Assembly: GCA_047971315.1 (NCBI GenBank)
Contig: JBKDZP010000007.1
Coordinates: 11,714 to 75,713, forward strand
Origin: JBKDZP01 sp047971315
GTDB taxonomy: Bacteria > Bacillota_I > Bacilli_A > RF39 > UBA660
Direction of reading: 5' to 3'
DNA: 64,000 nt
Shown here: in pieces, positions 51,393 through 59,844 of the stretch
Numbering within the stretch: the stretch's first letter is position 1
Layout of the letters: every line of letters begins with the position of its first letter
Translations under genes and position numbers: made by a program
The notes under the pieces: generated by a model
What the model was told of the DNA's origin: nothing
Databases searched by the model: none
The model's input: the letters and a program-made list of their open reading frames with translations, nothing else

Positions 51393-52058
51393 ATGGAATT
51401 ACCCGTAAGATTAAAACAAATTGCTTCATTAATTAAAAATGAAACTAATGTAATTGATATTGGTTGTGATCATGGATTATTGGATATTTATTTAACAAAC
51501 TATAAAAATTGTAAATGCATCGCAAGTGACATAAATGAAAATGCTTTATCAAACGCTAAAAAGAATATATTAAAATATAAATTGAATGATAAAATAGAAA
51601 CAATAGTTAGTGATGGATTTGAAAATATTGAAATAAATTATTTAAGTACTGCAATAATATCTGGAATGGGTACATTAACAATTTTAGATATATTAAAAAA
51701 AGCAAATTTAACAAACATTGAAAATTTAATAATTCAAGCTAATAATAATTTAGAAACACTAAGAAAAGAGATTAGTAAAATTGGTTTTTATATTAAAGAT
51801 GAAATAGTAGTATGTGATCGTAACATTTATTATGTAATAATCAACTTAGAAAAAGGAAATAAAAAATATAATTTAATTGATTATATTTTAGGACCTAAAC
51901 TAAAATTAAAAAAAGATAAAATAACAATAAATTATTATATTAATTTGATAAAAAAAAATAATGATATAATAAAAAAAATACCAATAAATTATATATTTAA
52001 AAAATTATATCTAAAATGGATAAATAGAATTATTAAAAAAACTATTAATTACAAATAG
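51393..52058 (+). CDS. trmK: tRNA (adenine-22-N1)-methyltransferase TrmK
   Basis: A 221-residue Rossmann methyltransferase that makes m1A22 in tRNA. N-terminal RLKQIASLIKNETNVIDIGC opens the S-adenosylmethionine site (DIGCDHGLLDIYL), followed by ASDINENALSNAKKN and the family motif IISGMGTLTILDIL near residue 88. A basic C-terminal coiled coil, typical of the family, ends the protein. It starts two bases after sigA; the order sigA-trmK matches Bacillus (yqfN). Confidence 0.92.
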   Translation: MELPVRLKQIASLIKNETNVIDIGCDHGLLDIYLTNYKNCKCIASDINENALSNAKKNILKYKLNDKIETIVSDGFENIEINYLSTAIISGMGTLTILDILKKANLTNIENLIIQANNNLETLRKEISKIGFYIKDEIVVCDRNIYYVIINLEKGNKKYNLIDYILGPKLKLKKDKITINYYINLIKKNNDIIKKIPINYIFKKLYLKWINRIIKKTINYK

Positions 52059-52065
52059 TTTTTTT
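52036..52065. terminator. Bidirectional terminator between trmK and the YqfQ-like gene
   Basis: AACTATT/AATAGTT core (52040-52046 with 52054-52060), extended by A-T pairs on both sides, 7-base loop, T run on the plus strand. Confidence 0.7.
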
Positions 52066-52420
52066 ATATAAAAAATGTTGGTCCGTCACTTATAAATTTT
52101 TCATTATTAATTATATTTTCAACATTAGAATTATTTTTTGATGTAGAAGAGGTTTTAAAACTAGAATTTACTTTATTATTAGGCTCAACTCTTTTAAATT
52201 CATTCATAACTTTAAACATTGTTTTCGCATTTTTTATAGTAGGTGATATTTGTCTTGCTAAAGGAATTGCTTGATTTGCAAATCCAATTGTTTTTTGAAC
52301 ACCAGACAAAATACTAGTAAAAGATAACGTTTTTCCCCCTAAAAGACTACTTAATATCCCATTTCTCATAGGAGCAGATGTATAAGGAATTGTACTAAAA
52401 TACGGATTATAATAATTCAT
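52064..52420 (-). CDS. YqfQ/VrrA-like protein
   Basis: A 118-residue protein with a Tyr/Pro-rich start (NYYNPYFSTIPY), a Gly-Leu segment LSSLLGGKTLSF, and a helical block QKTIGFANQAIPLARQISPT, then NAKTMFKVMNEF, which resembles the Bacillus YqfQ (VrrA) family of spore-associated proteins. The tail is Ser/Asn-rich. In Bacillus yqfQ is in the same dnaG-sigA-yqfN neighbourhood, though here it is on the opposite strand. AAAGGAG precedes the ATG on the minus strand. Role in the spore coat is inferred. Confidence 0.65.
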   Translation of the reverse strand: MNYYNPYFSTIPYTSAPMRNGILSSLLGGKTLSFTSILSGVQKTIGFANQAIPLARQISPTIKNAKTMFKVMNEFKRVEPNNKVNSSFKTSSTSKNNSNVENIINNEKFISDGPTFFI

Positions 52421-52536
52421 AAATTACTCCTTTCTAAAATATTATATGAAAGCAAAAAAAATGTTTTACAAATACTTAAAATATGGTATAATCTTATTAG
52501 TAAAAAAGAATATAAGAGATAGGGTGGTGCTGCTTG

Positions 52537-54495
52537 ATGCATAAGCCAATATTTTTATTACCTTTCATATTTATATATAAGGTCGTTTTCACAATTTTAA
52601 AGATCCCTTTTTATTGTCTAAAATATTTCACAATAGGTTGCTTATATGTAATAAATTTTATTTTAACTTTAGGTATTTATCAAATTAAAGGATTTATTTG
52701 GATTTCTTATTTAATATTTAAAATAATCCATAATTTTATTTTTTATTGTTTTATTGGTATTAAAACTGTCATATTTATTCCATTTAATCTAGTTAGTTAT
52801 CCTTTTAAAAATAAGAAAATTAATATTGAACAACCAAAACTAAAAATAAATAATAAAAAAGAAAATATAGTTCAACCTAAAAATAATACTATTATAAAAA
52901 ATGATTTTAATAGTAAAACATTTAATAAATTACGTAAGCTAAAAAATACAGAACAAAAAAAATTACTAAAAGAGGAAATAATTTCTAAAAAGAAAAAAAT
53001 AGTTGAAGAAACTAAAAAAGAAAATAAAATATCTCGTTTTAAAAAGAAAAATGAAAATGCATATATTAACGAGAAAGTTGAAATAAAAGGTCAAATAAGT
53101 AAAACTAAATTTAATGAATTTATTAAAAAGTTTAAAAATATTCCTACTAGTATAGTTAATAAATTTAAAAATAATAATTTTTCTAAACATAAACGTAATG
53201 AACAAATGATTAAACGAGAAGCTTTATTAATTAACTTTGAAGGTGATGATGCCAAAAAAAGTGAAGTTAAAATTTTATATGAATATGTAGCAAAAAATCC
53301 TGAAGGTAAAGTCATTAAAGGATATATGGAAGCTTTTTCAAAAGTAGAAGTTCATTCATTCTTACTTAGTGAAGGATTTGAAGTTTATACAATTCGTAAT
53401 AATAAATGGATAACATTTTTTCATAAAAATAGTAATATTAACAAAACTAAAATTAAAACAAAAGACTTAATTTTCTTTTTAACTCAATTATCAACTTATT
53501 TAAAAGCTGGTATATCATTAGTAGAATCTTTAAGAATATTACAAAAACAATTTAAAAATAAAAGTTATATTGAAATATTCAAGTCAATTATGTACGATTT
53601 GACTATGGGAGAAAATTTATCTGATGCATTACTTAAACAAAATGTAGCATTTCCTAAATTATTAATTAACATGGTTAAAACTGCAGAGATGACAGGAGAA
53701 TTACCAGAAGTTTTAGATGATATGGCAAATTATTATACTGAAAGTGAACAAACAAAAAAACAAATGACTACAGCACTTATGTATCCATCATTAGTATTTG
53801 TATTTGCCACTGCAGTTATAGTATTTATAATGATTTACGTAATACCACAATTCGTAACTATATATGAAAATATGGATGCTTCAAAAATTCCAGCATTTAC
53901 GTTAGCTGTAATGGCAGTTAGCGAATTCTTACAAAATTATTTTATATTTGTTGCTATTGGTTTAGTAGTTTTTGTATTTTTATTTATGTACTTATATAAA
54001 AATGTAAAAATGTTTCGCACTATTACTCAATGGATAATGATGCATATTCCAGTAATTGGTGAAACAATTATATATAATGAAGTAACAATGTTTACCAAAA
54101 CATTCTCTTCATTGCTATCACATAATGTATTTATAACTGAAAGTATGGAAGTTTTAAATAAAATAACAAATAATGAAATATATAAAATGTTAATATTAGA
54201 TACAATAACTAATTTAGCAAAGGGTGACAAAATTTCAACTGCATTTAAAGATCATTGGGCTTTTCCAATTCCTGCTTATGAAATGTTAGTAACTGGAGAA
54301 AGAACTGGGGAAATGCCTGAAATGATGAAAAAAGTTTCTACTTATTATCAATCATTACATAAAGATCAAGTAGCGAGAATTAAAACATTTATTGAACCTA
54401 TATTAACTGTATTTTTAACAGTAGTAGTTGGATTAATTATTATGGCAATTATTATTCCTATGTTCTCAATGTATACAACAGTTCAAGAATATTAG
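52537..54495 (+). CDS. Type II secretion/type IV pilus inner-membrane protein (GspF/PilC) with long N-terminal extension
   Basis: A 652-residue platform protein; normal GspF/PilC/ComGB is 350-410. Residues about 4-90 are strongly hydrophobic with two or three membrane segments, and 90-235 form a very basic, Lys/Asn-rich linker. The family part starts near 240 (LYEYVAKNPEGKVIKGYMEA) and has two repeats of the T2SSF domain, each with the helices and the GERTGEMPEMM-type motif (KTAEMTGELPEVL in the first, VTGERTGEMPEMM in the second), plus three membrane helices. ATG 52537 follows AGGGTGGT. The assembly ATPase gene is not in this window. The prepilin peptidase gene follows. Confidence 0.88.
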   Translation: MHKPIFLLPFIFIYKVVFTILKIPFYCLKYFTIGCLYVINFILTLGIYQIKGFIWISYLIFKIIHNFIFYCFIGIKTVIFIPFNLVSYPFKNKKINIEQPKLKINNKKENIVQPKNNTIIKNDFNSKTFNKLRKLKNTEQKKLLKEEIISKKKKIVEETKKENKISRFKKKNENAYINEKVEIKGQISKTKFNEFIKKFKNIPTSIVNKFKNNNFSKHKRNEQMIKREALLINFEGDDAKKSEVKILYEYVAKNPEGKVIKGYMEAFSKVEVHSFLLSEGFEVYTIRNNKWITFFHKNSNINKTKIKTKDLIFFLTQLSTYLKAGISLVESLRILQKQFKNKSYIEIFKSIMYDLTMGENLSDALLKQNVAFPKLLINMVKTAEMTGELPEVLDDMANYYTESEQTKKQMTTALMYPSLVFVFATAVIVFIMIYVIPQFVTIYENMDASKIPAFTLAVMAVSEFLQNYFIFVAIGLVVFVFLFMYLYKNVKMFRTITQWIMMHIPVIGETIIYNEVTMFTKTFSSLLSHNVFITESMEVLNKITNNEIYKMLILDTITNLAKGDKISTAFKDHWAFPIPAYEMLVTGERTGEMPEMMKKVSTYYQSLHKDQVARIKTFIEPILTVFLTVVVGLIIMAIIIPMFSMYTTVQEY

Positions 54496-54506
54496 AGGTG
54501 AGTACT

Positions 54507-55271
54507 ATGGAAATTTATTATACTATAACAACATTTATATTTGGAATTATATTTGGATCATTTTTCAATGTAGTAGGGTACAGATTACCTAAAGGAGAAT
54601 CATTAATTTCACCTCCTTCTCATTGTACTAAATGTAATCATAGGTTAAAACCTATAGAATTAGTACCGGTATTTTCATATATATTTTTAAAAGGAAAATG
54701 TAAAGTATGTGGACAAAAAATATCATTGTTTTATCCAATATTTGAGCTAGCAACTGGTATATTATTTTCAACATCATATTTAATATTTGGTTTAAATATC
54801 GATTTTTTAATAGCAATAACATTTATATCAACGCTACTTATAATAATTATAAGTGATTATCAAACAATGATTATTCCTGATGAACTATTAATTTTCTCTG
54901 GTATAGTATTATTAATAGAATTATTTGTTAAAGGTGGGCTAGATTTAGCATTTACATCTTTTCTAAATGGAGTTATTGCATTTACAATAATGTTTCTGTT
55001 AAAAAAATTTGGTGATTTTCTATTTAAAAAAGAATCAATGGGTGGGGGAGATATAAAATTGATGCTATTGTTTGGATTTGTACTTGGATATCAAACAACA
55101 ATTTTATCAATTTTCTTTGCTTCATTAATTGGACTGCCAGTATCTTTGTTTATTCTTTTTAGAAAAAAGGAAGATATTATTCCATTTGGACCTTTTTTAG
55201 CAGTGTCAGCTATATTAATATTACTTACTAAAATAGATTTTAATTTTTTATTAAATTTATACGGTATATAA
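54507..55271 (+). CDS. Prepilin peptidase (PilD/ComC type)
   Basis: A 254-residue integral membrane aspartyl peptidase that cleaves and methylates pilin-like precursors. N-terminal GSFFNVVGYRLPKGESL, the zinc-binding cysteines CTKCNHRL and CKVCGQKI (about residues 38-70), then active-site Asp in ISDYQTMIIPDELL and in MGGGDIKLMLLFG. About eight membrane helices. The natural substrate in this window is the pseudopilin at 1459. Start ATG 54507 fits AGAGG better than the GTG at 54498. Coupled with the GspF-like gene. Confidence 0.93.
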   Translation: MEIYYTITTFIFGIIFGSFFNVVGYRLPKGESLISPPSHCTKCNHRLKPIELVPVFSYIFLKGKCKVCGQKISLFYPIFELATGILFSTSYLIFGLNIDFLIAITFISTLLIIIISDYQTMIIPDELLIFSGIVLLIELFVKGGLDLAFTSFLNGVIAFTIMFLLKKFGDFLFKKESMGGGDIKLMLLFGFVLGYQTTILSIFFASLIGLPVSLFILFRKKEDIIPFGPFLAVSAILILLTKIDFNFLLNLYGI

Positions 55272-55297
55272 AAAGCAAGAATTAATTTCTTGCTTTT
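55271..55297. terminator. Bidirectional terminator between the prepilin peptidase and rarA
   Basis: Perfect 11-bp stem (55271-55281 with 55287-55297), 5-base loop, A run on one side and T run on the other; serves both convergent genes. Confidence 0.85.
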
Positions 55298-56513
55298 AAT
55301 TATTAAATAATTTTTCTAATTTATCATAAATATTTTTAAGTGATTCTTCATATTTACTACTAATTTTAGGATTATAATATCTTCTATTTAATAATTTATC
55401 TGGTAAATATTGTTGTTTTACAAAATTATGAGGATAATTATGAGGATATTTATAGTCTGGTGAATTAGTTTTTATATGATTTGGAACACTTCCTACATTA
55501 CCTTTTCTAATATCATTTATTGCCGCATCAAGTGCAACATGACCTGTATTGGATTTAGGAGATAAAGCAAGTTCAATAACTATATTTCCTAGTGGAATTC
55601 TACCTTCTGGTAATCCTAATCTTTCACATGCATTTATTGCCGCATCTACTTTTGGACCTATAGAGGGATTAGCAAGTCCAATATCTTCATAAGCAATTAC
55701 TGTCATTCTTCGATATATTATATCTAAATCTTCTGTCTCTAACAATCTAGCTAAATAATGAAGTGCTGCATTCACATTACTACCACGAATCGATTTTTGA
55801 AAAGCACTAATAACATCATAATGCCCATCCTCGTCATTATCATGAAATAAAATAGGTTTACTATTTATATTTTTAATATTTTGTTCTGTTATATTAAAAT
55901 CATTTGTAGAATAATATGCCATCTCTAATAAATTATATGCATATCTTAAATCACCATTTGACAATACAGCAATACTTTTTAAAACGTTATTTTCAATTTT
56001 AATATTTTTTAAATAATCACTTTTTATTGCTTTTTCTAGACCTAAAATTACTTCAGTTTCTGTTAATTCTTTTAATTCAAATATTTGACATCTACTTCTA
56101 ATAGCGGGGTTTATTTTATGATAAGGATTTGAAGTAGTCATACCAATTAATATTATCAAGCCACTTTCTAAATAAGGTAATAATAAATCTTGTTTATCCT
56201 TATTTAAACGATGTATTTCATCCATTACTATAATAAGTCCCTTATATAATTTGGCTTCTTCAATAACAATATCAAAATCTTTTTTATTATTAATTACTGC
56301 ATTTAAAAATCTATATTTTAAATTTAATGAATTGATAATTGCATTTGCAATACTAGTTTTACCAATACCTGGTTTTCCATATAAAATCATTGAAAATATT
56401 CTTTCATTTTCTACCATGTTTCTTATTATTTTATTTTCACCAACTAGGTGATTTTGGCCTATTATTTCAAATATATTATTTGGTCTTAATTTAATTGCTA
56501 AAGGTTCTTTCAT
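55296..56513 (-). CDS. rarA: Replication-associated recombination protein RarA (MgsA)
   Basis: A 405-residue AAA+ ATPase that acts at stalled replication forks. Starts PLAIKLRPNNIFEIIGQNHL, Walker A GKPGIGKTSIA near residue 46, Walker B IVMDEIHRLNKDKQDLLLP, sensor 1 GMTTSNPYHKINPAIRSRC, sensor 2 GDLRYAYNLLE, and a C-terminal tetramerisation region with YEDIGLANPSIGP and PKSNTGHVALDAA. GGAG precedes the start on the minus strand. Confidence 0.95.
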   Translation of the reverse strand: MKEPLAIKLRPNNIFEIIGQNHLVGENKIIRNMVENERIFSMILYGKPGIGKTSIANAIINSLNLKYRFLNAVINNKKDFDIVIEEAKLYKGLIIVMDEIHRLNKDKQDLLLPYLESGLIILIGMTTSNPYHKINPAIRSRCQIFELKELTETEVILGLEKAIKSDYLKNIKIENNVLKSIAVLSNGDLRYAYNLLEMAYYSTNDFNITEQNIKNINSKPILFHDNDEDGHYDVISAFQKSIRGSNVNAALHYLARLLETEDLDIIYRRMTVIAYEDIGLANPSIGPKVDAAINACERLGLPEGRIPLGNIVIELALSPKSNTGHVALDAAINDIRKGNVGSVPNHIKTNSPDYKYPHNYPHNFVKQQYLPDKLLNRRYYNPKISSKYEESLKNIYDKLEKLFNN

Positions 56514-56610
56514 TATTATGCTCCTTTTTTTAAAAGTTTTTTTCTTTAATTATTATTATATCATGATTATATTAATTAATCTATGTTATAATAATTAGAG
56601 AAGGTAGAAT

Positions 56611-57477
56611 ATGAAAGAATATGTTGAACAATTTATACAATATTTAATAATTGATAAGAAATATAGTGAAAACACAATTGACTCGTATAAAATAGAATTA
56701 AATAAATTTATTGTTTTTATTGATAATAAAAAAGATATTACCACAAATGATATTAAAGAATTTTTAAGTTTTGAAAAAAATAGAGGAAATAGTTCTAAAA
56801 GTATAGCTCACTTTATAACAACTCTAAGAAGTTTTTATAAATTTTTAGAAATTGAAAATTTAATAAAAGAAAATCCAACATTACATATCGATCTTCCAAA
56901 AATAGGGAAAAAATTACCAAAAGTTTTATCTGAAAATGAAGTATTTGAGCTTTTAGAAATTAAATTAGAAAAATACTCAGATTTTAGAAATAAAGCAATG
57001 CTGGAATTAATGTATAGTGGTGGCTTAAGAATAAGTGAATTAATATCAATCAAAGTTCAAGATATTAATATAGTAAATGAAACTGTTATTGTTTTTGGTA
57101 AAGGTGGTAAAGAAAGAATTATTCCTCTTGGTGATTACGCAATTTATGCTGTAAATGATTACATAAATAATTATAGAAAAAATTATTTAAAAAGAAAAAG
57201 TGATTTTTTATTTTTAAATAACCGTGGTGAAAAAATATCTAGACAAAGTGTATTTAAAATTGTGAAAAGTATAGCAATTAAAAATAACATTAGAACTAAT
57301 TTTTCACCTCATACATTAAGGCACAGTTTTGCTACTCATTTACTTGAACATGGGGCTGATTTAAGAAGTATTCAAGAGTTACTTGGGCACTCTAATGTTT
57401 CAACAACTCAAATTTATACAAATATATCAAACAAGACAGTTAATAATGCATACCATAATTCACATCCACATGGATAA
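56611..57477 (+). CDS. xerD: Tyrosine recombinase XerD
   Basis: A 288-residue site-specific recombinase that resolves chromosome dimers at dif. N-terminal core-binding SAM-like domain (1-95), catalytic domain with Arg in SGGLRISELIS, Lys in VFGKGGKERIIPL, HTLRHSFATHLLEHGADL (His-x2-Arg), LGHSNVSTTQIYT (His and the nucleophile Tyr). It lies directly before deoB, the order in Bacillus (ripX-drm), which favours XerD over XerC. There is no sign of a mobile element around it. Confidence 0.9.
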   Translation: MKEYVEQFIQYLIIDKKYSENTIDSYKIELNKFIVFIDNKKDITTNDIKEFLSFEKNRGNSSKSIAHFITTLRSFYKFLEIENLIKENPTLHIDLPKIGKKLPKVLSENEVFELLEIKLEKYSDFRNKAMLELMYSGGLRISELISIKVQDINIVNETVIVFGKGGKERIIPLGDYAIYAVNDYINNYRKNYLKRKSDFLFLNNRGEKISRQSVFKIVKSIAIKNNIRTNFSPHTLRHSFATHLLEHGADLRSIQELLGHSNVSTTQIYTNISNKTVNNAYHNSHPHG

Positions 57478-57494
57478 TAGAAAGAAGGAATTTT

Positions 57495-58655
57495 ATGAAA
57501 TTTAAAAGAATTTTTTTAATAGTGTTAGATTCAGTAGGAATAGGAGAGGCACATGATGCTGATAAATTCGATGATTTAAATACTAATACTGTAAAACATA
57601 TTATAGAAAAAACTGGAATTAAATTACATAACCTAAATAATTTAGGTTTAGACAATTTAATTTACAACAATGACAATAATGTAAATTCTTATTATACAAG
57701 AGGAGTAGAAGTAAGTAACGGTAAAGATACTTTAACAGGACATTTAGAAATGATGGGAATTATTACTAAAAAGCCGTTTAAAACATTTTTAGAAACAGGA
57801 TTTCCAAATGAACTTATTAATGAAATTGAAAAAAGAACAGGTCGAAAAGTAATTGGTAATTGTAGTGCTAGTGGAACTGAAATTATTGAAAGATTAGGTA
57901 AACAACATCTAAATACAGGCGATTTAATAGTTTACACATCAGCTGATTCAGTTTTACAAATAGCTGCTCATGAAGATATTATTTCACTAGATGAATTATA
58001 TAATATATGTAGTATTGTTCGTGAGATTACTTTAAATGATAAATGGAAAGTAGGTAGGGTAATAGCTAGACCGTTTAATGGAACCCCAGGTAATTTTACA
58101 AGAACACCTAATCGTCATGACTATGCACTAAATCCTGTATCTGAAACTGTTTTAGATTATTTAAAAAAAGATGGATACGATGTAATATCAATAGGTAAAA
58201 TAAGTGATGTATTTAATAATTGTGGTATTACTAGTAGTATAAAAACAATTGATAATTTTGATGGGATTAATAAAATAATAGAAATTTCAAAAACAAAATT
58301 TAGTGGTTTACTTTTTGCTAATTTAAATGATTTTGATTCTAAATATGGACACAGAAGAGATGTAGTAGGGTATTCTAACGCCTTAAAAGAGTTTGATGAT
58401 TATTTACCTGATATAATAAATTGTCTTAAATTTGATGATTTAATAATAATTACAGCAGATCATGGTAATGATCCAACATATAAAGGAACAGATCATACAA
58501 GAGAAAATGTACCAGTAATTATATATTCTAAAAAATTTATTGAAAATTCTAGATTAGATTCTTTAAATTCATTTAGTGATATTGGTGCTTCTATTGCAGA
58601 CAACTTCAATACTAAAACACCTTCTGGAATCAGTTTTTTAGATAAACTTAAATAA
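57495..58655 (+). CDS. deoB: Phosphopentomutase
   Basis: A 386-residue alkaline-phosphatase-superfamily enzyme that interconverts (deoxy)ribose 1- and 5-phosphates in nucleoside salvage. N-terminal metal site and VLDSVGIGEAHDADKFDD, nucleophile Thr in GKDTLTGHLEMMG, and C-terminal metal ligands in ITADHGNDPTYKGTDHTREN. Starts 17 bases after xerD with GAAGGAA. A nucleoside phosphorylase gene often follows, but does not here. Confidence 0.95.
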   Translation: MKFKRIFLIVLDSVGIGEAHDADKFDDLNTNTVKHIIEKTGIKLHNLNNLGLDNLIYNNDNNVNSYYTRGVEVSNGKDTLTGHLEMMGIITKKPFKTFLETGFPNELINEIEKRTGRKVIGNCSASGTEIIERLGKQHLNTGDLIVYTSADSVLQIAAHEDIISLDELYNICSIVREITLNDKWKVGRVIARPFNGTPGNFTRTPNRHDYALNPVSETVLDYLKKDGYDVISIGKISDVFNNCGITSSIKTIDNFDGINKIIEISKTKFSGLLFANLNDFDSKYGHRRDVVGYSNALKEFDDYLPDIINCLKFDDLIIITADHGNDPTYKGTDHTRENVPVIIYSKKFIENSRLDSLNSFSDIGASIADNFNTKTPSGISFLDKLK

Positions 58656-58688
58656 ATTCAACATATAAAAAAAATCTCATATGATAAT

Positions 58689-59150
58689 ATGGGAGGGTTT
58701 TTTACGGAACAAAATAACAATTTTATTCAAATTTTAAATGAATATATGTCTAATTTATATGTTGAAGTCAATAATTTATATAATATGCATTTTAATGTTG
58801 TTGGTAATAAATTTTTAACATTGCATACTAAATTACAAGAATATTATGAAAATATTTCTTTAATGTTTGATAATATAGCAGAAAGGATTAAAATGCTTGG
58901 TGGATATCCAATAACTTCTCTTATAAAAATAGAAGAAACTTCAACTATTAAATCAATGATAAGTAGGGATTTTAACGATAAACAGGTTTTGGAAGTTCTA
59001 GAAAATGATTTTCAATTTTTATTCGATTATACTAAAGATATAAATATACATTTTATTAAAATAAATGATTTTTATACTAGTTCTATATTAACTAATAATT
59101 TAATTTTTTTTGAAAAAAAATTATGGATGATTAGAAATAGTTTAAAATAG
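58689..59150 (+). CDS. Dps-like ferritin
   Basis: Up to 153 residues, a four-helix-bundle protein of the Dps/miniferritin group, which oxidises and stores iron and protects DNA. The inter-subunit ferroxidase ligands are kept: His34 (NMHFNV), His46 (FLTLHTK), Asp61 and Glu65 (FDNIAER); the usual Trp after the first His is Phe, and the nearby Glu at position 50 is Gln. Start uncertain: the ATG at 58689 has no site upstream, while GGGAGGG lies inside the first codons and would suit ACG 58704. A longer N-terminal DNA-binding tail is absent. Confidence 0.8.
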   Translation: MGGFFTEQNNNFIQILNEYMSNLYVEVNNLYNMHFNVVGNKFLTLHTKLQEYYENISLMFDNIAERIKMLGGYPITSLIKIEETSTIKSMISRDFNDKQVLEVLENDFQFLFDYTKDINIHFIKINDFYTSSILTNNLIFFEKKLWMIRNSLK

Positions 59151-59171
59151 TTTTATTTTAAAAAAAAGCTA

Positions 59172-59197
59172 AAAAAAGAGATGTTAGTCTCTTTTTT
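59172..59197. terminator. Bidirectional terminator between the Dps-like gene and the 61-residue gene
   Basis: Perfect 10-bp stem (59172-59181 with 59188-59197), TGTTAG loop, A and T runs on both sides. Confidence 0.85.
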
Positions 59198-59211
59198 GGG
59201 TTTTAATCAAA

Positions 59212-59397
59212 TTATCTAAGTTCAAATGAATGATCATCATTTTCATCTAAATTAAATGAACGAGTTTCGTTTTCAAAACCAATATTTTTCTTAGTGTTAG
59301 CACTAGACTTAACATTATTATTTTTACAGTTTTTAACGGAACTATTTGTTCTATTAGAAGCAACTTTATTTGATTGTTTCTTATCTGTTTTTTTCAT
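59212..59397 (-). CDS. Small hydrophilic basic protein
   Basis: A 61-residue protein that I do not recognise. The first 38 residues are Lys/Asn/Ser-rich and basic, the last 23 acidic (NLDENDDHSFEL), with one Cys. No membrane segment. GGGTGAT lies at a good distance upstream on the minus strand, and a strong terminator follows, which supports a real gene. Composition is like that of small spore-associated proteins, but no SASP motif is visible. Confidence 0.6.
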   Translation of the reverse strand: MKKTDKKQSNKVASNRTNSSVKNCKNNNVKSSANTKKNIGFENETRSFNLDENDDHSFELR

Positions 59398-59517
59398 TTT
59401 ATATCACCCAATATTATTATTGTCATTATATAAAATAATATTCAATAAATCTAAAAATATATTAGTTAACATAATATACATTATCGGAAGTATTATTTTA
59501 ATCGAAAAATCATTGAA

Positions 59518-59543
59518 AAATAAGGCAATTATTCGCCTTATTT
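59518..59543 (-). terminator. Terminator of the 33-residue minus-strand gene
   Basis: Perfect 9-bp stem (59518-59526 with 59535-59543); the minus strand has a T-rich run after it. Confidence 0.7.
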
Positions 59544-59557
59544 AATTAATTTTAATA

Positions 59558-59659
59558 CTACATATTGTTTTGAGCACTTTCATTAATTATCATTACATAC
59601 TCAGATGCAATAATTAAATAAAATAACAACTTACTATGATTTAATTTTTTCTTTTCCAT
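59558..59659 (-). CDS. 33-residue small protein with hydrophobic segment
   Basis: ATG on the minus strand at 59659 follows GGGGG four bases upstream, and the ORF reads MEKKKLNHSKLLFYLIIASE and onward to TAG. A basic start, one short hydrophobic stretch (residues 11-26) and a polar tail suggest a small membrane-associated peptide. Promoter-like sequence with an exact Spo0A box lies upstream and a terminator follows, so this looks like a complete unit. Family unknown. Confidence 0.5.
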   Translation of the reverse strand: MEKKKLNHSKLLFYLIIASEYVMIINESAQNNM

Positions 59660-59705
59660 GGATCCCCCTTGAATATGTATTCTATAATAGATTTTTGTCA
59701 TATAA

Positions 59706-59712
59706 TGTCGAA
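59706..59712 (-). promoter_or_regulatory. Exact Spo0A box upstream of the 33-residue gene
   Basis: TGTCGAA on the plus strand (TTCGACA on the minus strand), about 47 bases before the minus-strand ATG at 59659. On the minus strand TCGACA could serve as -35, 16 bases before TATTAT. A seven-base match can occur by chance. Confidence 0.35.
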
Positions 59713-59823
59713 TAATGATATATGATTCATTTTTTTTATAAATTATTGAAAACTACTCTACTTTTATTTTAAATAAAAATTAAAGTAGGGGGGAGTGAAT
59801 ATATTAAAAATAAAAGAATAAAA

Positions 59824-59844
59824 AATAGAAACACAATTTCTATT
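59824..59844 (-). terminator. Terminator of the XRE regulator gene
   Basis: AATAGAAA/TTTCTATT stem (59824-59831 with 59837-59844), CACAA loop, T run on the minus strand. The stretch 59713-59823 before it holds only an imperfect CTACTTT/AAAGTAG repeat and a GGGGGGAG without a following start codon. Confidence 0.75.

Noticed and set aside
56611..57477. Tyrosine recombinase as integrase of a mobile element
   Set aside because: Order xerD-deoB matches Bacillus, and no attachment repeats, phage genes or conjugation genes surround it.
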